64,000 nucleotides of DNA from Morinoia aosen (taxonomy: Eukaryota; Arthropoda; Malacostraca; Amphipoda; Talitridae), in NCBI GenBank assembly GCA_030386875.1, contig CM059563.1, forward strand, positions 45,538,102 through 45,602,101. Reading direction: 5' to 3'. This document shows, piece by piece, positions 54,011-64,000 of the stretch. The stretch's first letter is position 1; every line of letters begins with the position of its first letter. Position numbers and translations under genes: made by a program. The notes beneath the pieces are model-generated. The model was given only the letters and a program-made list of their open reading frames with translations. It was not told the DNA's origin and did no database searches.

Positions 54011-55167
54011 ATATATATGTGTCCGTGCGTGAATTTTAGAATAGTACGACGAGGTCTGCTTTTTACGAGGTATTTTTTGCAAATAAATATTATGTTTTGT
54101 GTATATCTTTGTACACAAGATGCAAATCTTTGACAGCAGAAGCACGGCACCATACAAATGCAACGATTTTTAAAGACAAAAAATTGAAGCCATGAAAATT
54201 TTGCATTATATACGATATTAAGTTATTCATCTGGACTTAGCAGGCATGCGCTTCTTTTGCTCATATTTTCATATGAAATATTGTTGTCTTTGTTTCAAGA
54301 GGCAGTAATGTTGGTCGAGACGAAAAGAAGAAAGGCTTACGATAAGCTTTGCCTTATTTTTTAAATCCATGCTTTATGACATCATTTGAATCTTAACATT
54401 CATATATAAATTCAGTATACGAAATTAAAACTTGGTAAACGATTATTTACTTTCAAATGGTTACTGGAAACTACGACACAACTATTTGTGAGGGACTTAT
54501 GAAGAAGTTTGCGCTCGCTTATCGTAGAGGCAACGAGAAGTTCCACACAGAGGAACGGTGAAGAAAATGAGCTCCGTCGGGCTCCGATATCTCTTGTTGT
54601 TGGTGTACTTTGAAAGATGAGCTTTAGGCTCCGACTCCAACTTCAGCGACAAGTTTTCCCATCAGCACTGAAGACAAAGCCACGTAATTGGAACCTCTGT
54701 GAGGTGTCCTCTGGCATACAGAGACAATCATTCATTTGGAAACTGCACGTACTTATGTAGGGGAGTTGCCGGGAGAGATTGCTCTCGGTATTGTAAAACG
54801 GGCTGGATGGCGGAATCATCAGCCGAGTGTCTCCGTAAATAACACGAAAGAAAAAAAGATGAGTAAAGAACAGATAATTTGCTCTTCTAGTCTGCGTTTG
54901 TTATAGCGTGTAAGTTGCTGAAGGAATGAAGAAAGAAGATTCAAGTGTAACCCGAGAGATATTATTCAAAGTCATCTGCATTCCTGAAAGTGTCTCAACA
55001 GCAGCAAAATGTGTGATGAATTTCAACTTAAAATTTCAGGAGTGAAAAGAACAGATTTTGGACTGGTGTACATTTTGGCTTCCCCGATATTCTAATCCAC
55101 AAAATTTCGAATTACATACTTCCTAAAACCCTCAACTTTGCAGAGTCAAAAATATTCTCCTGAGTGG
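54011..55167. other. No gene recognised
   Basis: AT-rich DNA between a MITE and a Tc1-type transposon. Confidence 0.42.
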
Positions 55168-55169
55168 TA

Positions 55170-56345
55170 TACAGGGGTGGACAAAATAATGGAAACGCCT
55201 TGGAAAATCAACAAAATATATTTCAAGATGATGTAGGTCACCTTTTGAGGCAGCTACAGCCTCAATTATACGAGTTACTGATTCAAAAAAAATGTGAATT
55301 GTTTTCAAAGGAATTTCAGTCCATTCTTCAGTTAAAACACCATCCAGTTTTTTTTAGAGACGAAGGTGGCGGAAATCGACTTAGTACTTGAATCTCTAAA
55401 ACCGACCATAAATGCTCAATAGCGTTGAGGTCTGGCGATTGTAGTGGCAAGATGAATTGCTTGGTCACCCAAAATTCCTAAGTAGTCACGGCAGTCTATT
55501 CTTCTATGATGGGGAATCACCGGCCCGGCGGATTACCGAGAAATGGAACCCCAGATCATCACAGAACCCTCGCCATATTTTACGGTTGGGACAAGGCAGT
55601 CTGGATTAAAGGCTTCTTTCGGCTGTCTCTAAACGTACACTCGGCCGGAGGTTGGAAATAAGGTGGTTGGATGATTCGCATGATTCTAATAAGGTCGGAT
55701 GATTCGTCAAATAAAATTGCATTTTTCCACTGCTTGACGAGCCAATTCTGGTTTTTCTCCACCACTCTAAACGCTTCGAAACATTTGTCTTTGTGAGCAG
55801 AGGCTTTCTAATTGAAGCTCATCCGTAGAATCCAGATTTTCTCAGCTTCCGACGGACAGTTCTTGTGGAATCAGGGTTCTGTGTGTGTGTTCATTGAGGC
55901 CTGCAGTGATTTCAAGAGCTCTGGTCTTGCGACCCTCTCTAACAATTCGATTTAGAGTCCAACGGTCTTTCTCACACAACTTCGACTTTCGGCCAGACCT
56001 CTGCTTTGCTGAGGACGTTTTTCTTCTCTTTCGAAGGCAGTCATTACTTTTGAGACAGTACCATCTCGAAACGTCAAGCATTCGGGCAGTTTCTGTTACA
56101 TTAGCACCTGCCACACGAGCTCCCATGACTTGGTTTGGCCTCTTTGAAAGTCAGAGAGGCCTGTCATTTATCAAAGGTTGTAATCAAACTTTTTAGATAT
56201 CTGGTAAAAACAGTTAATTTAAATAAAATATCAAATAAATACAATAATAAGCAATACTACATTACAATGTTTGAAATTTTGATTGTATATAACATGTTCA
56301 AAGATAATGATCAAAAAATGGTCATTATTTTGTTCAACCCCTGTG
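55170..56345 (-). mobile_element. Tc1-type transposon B, decayed
   Basis: The ends are inverted: 'tacaggggtggacaaaataa' at the left and the complement of 'cacaggggttgaacaaaata' at the right. TA dinucleotides at 55168-55169 and 56346-56347 fit the TA duplication of Tc1/mariner elements. The transposase is on the minus strand and has an internal deletion. Confidence 0.88.
55385..56135 (-). pseudogene. Tc1-type transposase, frameshifted, catalytic centre deleted
   Basis: N-terminal HTH region 'GARVAGANVTETARMLDVSR' (56126 downwards), 'TSSAKQRSGRKSKLCEKDRW', 'TLNRIVREGRKTRALEITAG'. First catalytic Asp region 'NAILFDESSDL', then 'AFNPDCLVPTVKYGEGSVMI'. Next the sequence jumps from 'DYLGILGDQAIHL' to 'QSPDLNAIEHLWSVLE', so the 'QDDNAPxH' segment with the second catalytic Asp is missing (an estimated ~120 bp loss relative to Tc1 relatives). 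Multiple frame changes. Non-functional. Confidence 0.86.
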
Positions 56346-56347
56346 TA

Positions 56348-56667
56348 TCACAATTCATGAATCAGTTCCTATGAGCTGGGTTATCGTTGGTGAATAATAT
56401 ACATTTATTCGAAAATCGGCAGCGATTTTGAAGTAGGAGCCATAACTTATTTTTAAAGCCCTTTTCAAAAATTGTTCAAATTGCATACTATTTCTTCATA
56501 TGACTGCTTTACTTTTTGTACTAGGATATCACTGCAATGGATTTCAATCAATATAAACAAACCAATGAATAATTTCAAAATCTAATATGCAGTCATTTCA
56601 CCATGTTGAGCAATCAGTTTAAAGGGTGGGAGAAGAGACGAACTGATCAGCTTTAATTATCAAAAAA
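56348..56667. other. No gene recognised
   Basis: AT-rich DNA between transposon B and a tandem array. Confidence 0.4.
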
Positions 56668-56862
56668 ACAAGCAAGCTTACAAGCAAGCATGCATAGAAG
56701 TAAGCAAGCATACAAGCAAACAAGCATATAAGCAAACAAGTATATAAGTAAACAAGCATACAAGCAAGCAAACAGACAAGTAAGCAAGCATAGAAGCAAG
56801 CAAGCATACAAGAAAGCGTAGAAGTAAGGAAGCATAGAAGCGAGTAAGCATACAAGCAAGCA
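56668..56862. repeat. Irregular repeat of 'aagcaagcatacaagcaa'
   Basis: A mixture of AAGC, AAAC and ATAC tetramers forming units such as 'caagcatacaagcaaacaag' and 'tagaagcaagcaagcataca'. The minus-strand frames (Cys/Leu/Ala/Tyr-rich) are by-products. Confidence 0.88.
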
Positions 56863-57537
56863 GTTTACTAAGAGTATTAGCTGGTAAGTGGATGATGATT
56901 TCTCACGAATTCAAAACTTTTGACACGATACTTGGTGCTAGCGGATTGAATGAAATTTCATGTCGCCAACATAATGAGAGGGCTTGGTGTTAGACACGCA
57001 TTTTTTACACAAGCGCACATTACGCCATTCGCCAGACTTTTTCTCTCAGGAGACCGTCGCACTTGCAGTGTTCAAGAGGGACTTCTCACGTTCTTTTTTA
57101 ATGACAAGAGCTTCACAGAAAAATGAAGCTCGGCGGTTGAATAGCAAGCACCGTCATGAACTAGAATAGTTCATTCACAAGCATTTTAATGCACCACGTC
57201 TCATCATTCCACAGCCAGAATTTGTTAGGAAGATTTAGGGTTGGTGATGATGGGACTACATCAGAGTTGTCTGGAGCGTTTTTTTGCGGTTAGAAATGCA
57301 GTTGGATTCTTGCCAGCCTGCAGTGCGCGTGTTGTGAAAAATGCCGTAGAAAATATACTATCAACGATTTGTTAGTCGCAAGCAGATTTTTTGACCACTG
57401 TTAAAAAATTTTGAAATTGAGCCAAGACGGCTCTTTTGAGTTGTGAAATATATTAATGAATGATGAATACCTTAAAACTCAAAGCTAGACACTCTATGTA
57501 ATATAGTCAGACAGTAGGATATGTGTGAATTGAGTCC
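56863..57537. other. No gene recognised
   Basis: Anonymous DNA. Confidence 0.4.
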
Positions 57538-57625
57538 TGATTAGATGAGATGAGTTAGTTATGCCTTCCTAGCCACAATAAAGGTCTTCCCAAATGAGGA
57601 AGTAGAAAGCACCATTTCATGCGTT
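57538..57625 (-). mobile_element. SINE-like element, copy 11 (3' fragment)
   Basis: 'tagatgagatgagttagtta' tail, 'tgccttcctagccacaataa', 'aggtcttcccaaatgaggaa', 'gtagaaagcaccattt'. It ends after about 88 bp. A second, longer copy begins 30 bp further on, so one member may have landed near the 3' end of another. Confidence 0.72.
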
Positions 57626-57654
57626 ATTAGACCAAAATTATGCAATTACAATAA

Positions 57655-57990
57655 CTAATTTTGAACCTCCTTAACCACAGCAAAGTTGTTTAAATGAGAG
57701 GAAAGATGAACCCACCATTTAGTGTAGGTTTAAGGGAAAAAGTAATTTATACATAAGGGATGTCCCCGCATATAACCCCTCAGAATTGAAACAAGTTAGA
57801 AAATAAGCTTATGAAACAATATAAACATTGAGAGATAAAGTAATAGGTGCCGAAAAACCGAGAAAAGATGGTGAACCACATAACAAAAAGGTGTAATATG
57901 CTTCAATATGAAAGAATTGCTTCCTAACCTTCAGCTCAGGACCTCATATTTTGCCTGCGGGAGATTCAAATATTACTCAATAGATAAAGA
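57655..57990 (-). mobile_element. SINE-like element, copy 12
   Basis: 'ttgaacctccttaaccacag', 'gagaggaaagatgaacccac', 'catttagtgtaggtttaagg', 'taggtgccgaaaaaccgaga', 'accttcagctcaggacctca'. Diverged; no clear target duplication. Confidence 0.78.
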
Positions 57991-58670
57991 AATTTTATTC
58001 CACTGAAAGGCTAGCAAATTGACTCACGATAACTACAGATTTCTGAATGAAATAAAATTTAGTGTGCATTAATTTCATGTTGTGTAAGTAGTCTTGGTGG
58101 TTAAATTTGTATTGCTATCCACTGCGCCTTTACAAATTCAAAAGATTTACAGTAGAACTAGTTCAAATGCTACGTCTCCTAAACAGATTAAACATCAATT
58201 AAATTTATTCTGCATAAAATGTTCACATCAACTAGGTAACGACGTATGCAGGAAGTGAAGCCTGATCTTTTCAAATTTTATTATGAAGAAATGAATATTC
58301 CATTATTATGAAAATCTACGTTCTGCTCATTTCAAAAGGGAAAATGTGCGTTCGTTGCTAAAAAACGTGTCCTGAAATTTAAAATGAAAGAAAATAAAAC
58401 AGCGTATCGGCCTGAATTTATAGTGCTAAGAAAATTTATGATTGAACTTGAAAAAATCTCAATCCGTTATCCTGACATAAGTTTTTCAGCGCATTGCATT
58501 AAAAGTTTCCTGCTATTAAACGGAGTGAAATTCTAATGCTTTGCGGAGTAAAATGCTGGGACTCGAGAATACGATGCAAAATTTAACCATGTTTTGATGC
58601 ATCTGCTTAGTTCATTTCGAAATTGAAGTATACGATTTTATATAGCGAAGTTTTCATGCACGAGCAAAGA
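57991..58670. other. No gene recognised
   Basis: AT-rich DNA. Confidence 0.4.
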
Positions 58671-58872
58671 TAAACAATTTGAAACAATTTGAAAAATTGG
58701 TTTACAACGAGTGAAACATCAAGTGGTGGGTTTCCCAAGGCTATTACAATTGATAGATTTGAATATAGCTGCTTGTGAGCCCGAATTAGTCAGCGACTTC
58801 TAGGACATCCAATCATCAACGGCATTATAAGGTGTACAATGATGTTTGAGCTAGTGCACTTGACCTCGAAGC
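58671..58872 (-). mobile_element. LINE 3' end (family L-A), strongly 5'-truncated
   Basis: 'caatttgaaacaatttgaaa' tail, 'gaatatagctgcttgtgagc', 'cagcgacttctaggacatcc' and 'aaggtgtacaatgatgtttg'. Same family and orientation as 4.5, 12.2 and 14.1 kb. Confidence 0.8.
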
Positions 58873-61277
58873 TTAATTCAAGACTCGGCACAAAGCTAAA
58901 TGTTAACTAGCTTCTAATACGAGATTTTAACCATTTGAAAGTTTCTTCAATGATTTTGTTCATGCTTATGAAGTTCAGTCAAAAATTTAACATTTTACGA
59001 TTGGAGTCCCACGAATGTAACATTGCTATCTTCATTGCTATAATGTTCAAACGCCACCTAATGAAAGATGGAACGCACTGGTATTTCCGGAACCGTCAAT
59101 TTTGTGCGTCTGAAAATCTCATTTCGACGTAAAATTAGCAGTGAGAAGTTGACATTCATTGATAATCAATAATCAGCGGTAAAAATTCATTTGGAGAATG
59201 TTATATTCCCCCGCTGATGCAGCACTTCGGTCTTCAAACCGTTAAGAGTTTTTCAAGGCATTCCACAATTGAACTTTGTCTCTTATCTACACCCATATTG
59301 TCATTAGAACCTGAAATTCAAAGTTTGATGCGGCAATCAAAAAAGATTATATACAGAGTTTTATATCAGGAAAACACAAGTTTTGTCTTTCGAACTCCAC
59401 TCCAGGAGACGAGTGCTGAAAAATCGCAAGACACCAAATTTTAACTTATCATATTAAACTTTTATTTAAAAGTATATAAAAAATTTCATCACAACATGAA
59501 AAATGTTCACCATCTTCAAATCATCAACTACCTTAACACAAGTTTTGTTCAGGAGACAAACAATCAAAAAATCACGATTTGACAACACGTTTTCGCCAAG
59601 AGAATTCAAGGAGACGAGTTTAAATTAAAACCACCACAAATCTAAAAGTTTCCATTATTTGCACTCGAGGAATTCCAAATTCCCGTGGAGTTGCCCGGGG
59701 GCTGCAGCGTTGACTGTCACGTAATTCAGTCGAGGTCTCCTGCCACCAAAGCGGGCCCCGCCGCGCATTTGTATCATTTGAGGGTCGCAATAAGCAAGGC
59801 ACCTCAGGTCATCGTCCTGAGCTCCTGCAAATAGAGTTCTCATTTTTGCAGCGGCATTCTAATTGCAACTCGGGCGGCATACTGAGCATGGCGTCGAGTG
59901 GACTTGAGATTCTGGAACACTTTCAAGAGATCTCATAAGCAGTGTTCAGAAATGTTGTACGTTCTCTTTCTTCGCGTAAAATTTTTACAGATTATGATAT
60001 GCACTGTTTTCAATGTATTTTTTGCTGTCTTTAAATTATTTGTTCTCGCTAGCGAGAAAGTTAGATAGCGAGCAACACGTCATTCAGAAGTCATTAATTT
60101 AAGTCAATGAGAAAGCAGACTGTACCGTCGCGATGTGCTTGTTCTGATGGTTCCTGGAAGGCTGCCTCAGGGTCGTTTCAATTAGAGCCGACTTTGGGCG
60201 AGAAATCTTGGGAAATTCTGCCGGCAAATTACAGGAGAGGCTGGAATTGAGGTGTGCAGTACAATGAATTTCACAGCAAAGAGGTGGTGCTGACATTCTT
60301 ATTGCTCTCGGTGCTAGAGGAGCGGCAGCAATAAATGAAACCTACCAATTGACTCGGAAATTTCTTTCTTCACTCGTGTGAAAGTTGTTCGTGGATCTTT
60401 TTCCGTCTGAATGGTTTGGTAATTTTTTTTTTTCTACGATCTGTAATTCGACATCGTACGACAATAATGAACGATATCGTCTTTAGAGTGAATCTTGTTC
60501 CCGAACTAGGATGGTTCGCATTTTTTCAATCACTCCTGGGATTAAATGTGTTTGTAAAGTTATACATATTTTTGCATTTTCCACATGATAACGCCCCGGA
60601 ACTTTAAGTAATTTAAGTCGTCTTAGCGGTACAGGTGGAATCGTAAATCTACTTCGAATACTTACGGTGCTGTCTGAATTGCTACGCCTACGTAAATTGT
60701 CTTAACATTTTGCCTAAAGCCTTTCAGTCAGGCAATTTTACTGAAAACGGAACATAAATGTATGTTGCTGATCACAAGATAGTACAATTTTAAATTAAAA
60801 CTACACCTTTTTATTTAATACAACTGCAATGGTTTTTACTCATTAACACTGGTACAGGAGCAAGAGAAAAATGCTCAAATTGTGGAATGTTTCAGAAGTG
60901 GTAAAAAATTAGTCAGTTTCCAAGGAATACGTCATAAGCTAACATTAACTAACTTTGTTAAAGAGCGTTTCAAAAAAGCAGAAAAATTCCCAGGTTTGAA
61001 AGAAATATGCTGCGAGAGAGCCGGTGCAAATTAGAAAAACAATTATGGAACGCCATTATTTTTTGGGCAAAAAGAATTACACTGTCACGCTAAAATAATT
61101 ACGATGTTCAATTCTTGTACCTACGACCGTTTCCATAATGTCACATTCAACCGTGCCTAAGCTATACTTAGTCATACTTTAGCCTTTATGCATATCTTAT
61201 ATTCAAACTGCAACATTAACGTCAATTTCGTGAACGATATTCAATATCGAACCCAAACAATTATAAGCAAGCCAACA
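58873..61277. other. No gene recognised
   Basis: About 2.4 kb with several frames of 60-75 codons, including overlapping minus-strand frames in a GC-richer patch at 59.65-59.84 kb. I recognise none. Confidence 0.42.
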
Positions 61278-61279
61278 TA

Positions 61280-61485
61280 CAGTTAGCGACGAAATTATTC
61301 GCACACCCCTCGTCTAACAAAACTTTCTAGAATTACCCAAAAACTATTGTTGCCACAGGCATAAGACTTTCACAGGGTGTGAAGCACATATTAGAGACAA
61401 TAATACGAAGTTCCTAGAATAAAGTAATATTTTCGAAAGATTTAACAAGCTAAACTTCGGAAACACGGGTTAACAAAATTATTCA
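61280..61485. repeat. Left terminal inverted repeat of Tc1-type A
   Basis: Pairs with 63127-63332. The identity decays inward and ends at 'aaaattattca'. Confidence 0.9.
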
Positions 61486-61663
61486 TTCAATTAAGAACAT
61501 TACATTTCATTGAGAAGTATTTACCGTTATACTTGTTTCTTGAAAAAAATTGTGTCTAAAATGTTCTTGAACATTCTAGATGTGAGATCATTCTAGAAAA
61601 TTGTGCCGAAGCTTACGGGGAGCCAGAGGAGTAGAGCTTTGTCATTCGTACACTAGCGCCACG

Positions 61664-63010
<1,347 letters not shown>

Positions 63011-63126
63011 AAAAATTTAATAAAAGGCTTTTAAATGTTATGAAGATGAAAGGTCACGATATTGATTTTTAAAAATATACTTAAACGGTAGATTCAGCTC
63101 AATAGAGTGCAAAAGTACTCACTGTG

Positions 63127-63332
63127 TGAATAATTTTGTCGTATCGTGATTCTGAAATTAAGCTTGTTAAATCTTTAAATAATAATATTTTGTTATAGAA
63201 ACTTCGTATTATTGTCACTAATATGTACTTCACAACCTGTGAAAATCTTATGCCCATGGTAACAATAGTTTTTGAGTAATTCTAGATAGTTTAGAAAGAC
63301 GAGGGATGTACGAATAATTTGGTCGCTAACTG
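63127..63332. repeat. Right terminal inverted repeat of Tc1-type A
   Basis: Pairs with 61280-61485; ends in 'gtcgctaactg' before TA. Confidence 0.9.
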
Positions 63333-63334
63333 TA

Positions 63335-64000
63335 AACCAACCTTCTCAACCAAACTCGATTTGCTGTGTTCGGGCTATTAAAATTCCACAATATTTGTTA
63401 AAGAACTGGATAGCCTACCACTTGAAAATATTCTCGAGTTGTTGGTTGTCGTCTCCCTGGGGTACCTGTACACGATTGCAAATCCATTTCAAATAATTAC
63501 ACCGAGATATTCAACTCATAAAACACATCAATAGCTTGTAATGAGGTCGAACGAAAACGCTAATCCTCAATCAATTCACACACTAAAAGGAAAGCTAGAA
63601 AAACACGCCCATGAAATTTCAGTTTGGACAAATATTTTGCTCCAACCTCTTTCTTCGCTCAAGAGAAGCTTTCTCGCCCATCCCTGCATTAGAAAAACCC
63701 TGAAGTATTCGATGTAGGCCGATGAAAGTCACGAACTCGAGAGCACCTCTATTCCTTCTCTTCACAGCTTTGCTAGAGTTCATTTGCAACGCGACGACCG
63801 TCACAGGAGTCATTGAAAATGAAACTGTCAAGTAAACACGAGTGAGGAAAGCAAGAAAAACTAGTGGGACAGTTGGCGCCGCATTTAAATGGGACCTTGA
63901 GTATGTTACAGCAAGGCGGAGGGGACTATTAACTGCTTTAGAGTTCTACAAAGCTAAATGATCTGCCGACATTGCGCGCGACCCCTGATACAGAATGCTC
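63335..64000. other. No gene recognised
   Basis: The minus-strand frame at 63619-63831 (70 codons) reads without repeats but shows no motif I know. The remainder is anonymous. Confidence 0.42.

Noticed and set aside
56619-56859. Leu/Cys/Ala-rich 'membrane protein' frames on the minus strand
   Set aside because: Translation of the aagcaagcatac repeat; hydrophobicity is a by-product of the repeat.

Overview
The window reads as non-genic, repeat-dominated DNA from an invertebrate animal nuclear genome, most likely an arthropod. This is inferred from by-eye AT-richness, an irritans-like mariner fossil, two Tc1-type transposons, CR1/jockey-type LINEs, a Penelope-like element (PLE), TTAA-site MITEs and many kinds of simple tandem arrays. 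I recognise no complete host gene. One minus-strand block at 38.5 kb has exon-like borders, and it is weak.

Layout. 0-9 kb: a satellite edge, a mariner fossil, LINE 3' ends and the first copies of a ~356-bp SINE-like family that recurs 13 times. 9-17 kb: mostly anonymous DNA plus a 5'-truncated LINE with a readable reverse transcriptase. 17-29 kb: a cluster of unrelated tandem arrays, dominated by about 4.8 kb of a 9-bp unit (about 535 copies). 29-48 kb: SINE-like copies, a Helitron-like coding fragment, a PLE with inverted arms and a MITE inside one arm, more MITEs, and a perfect 20-bp hairpin. 49-53.5 kb: a nearly full-length CR1-type LINE with AC-rich microsatellite on both flanks. 54-64 kb: two Tc1-type transposons (one carrying a SINE-like insertion with target-site duplication), SINE-like and LINE fragments, and anonymous DNA.

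The most unusual observation is in the PLE (about 33.54-37.10 kb). Its reverse transcriptase plus GIY-YIG endonuclease reads through 629 codons in one frame without a frameshift, crossing 23 in-frame TAA/TAG codons and no TGA. The first TGA comes just after the endonuclease. Several of the TAA codons sit where PLE proteins commonly carry glutamine. Other decayed elements here (Tc1, mariner, CR1, LINE) show ordinary decay with frameshifts. The pattern looks like a retroelement that reads UAR as glutamine, inside a genome whose other elements use the standard code.

Insertion order can be partly read from nesting: a SINE-like copy inside a LINE 3' end (11-bp duplication), a SINE-like copy inside a Tc1 transposase (9-bp duplication), a TTAA MITE inside a PLE arm, and LINEs sitting within simple repeats. 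All SINE-like and LINE copies I found point the same way (3' end to the left).
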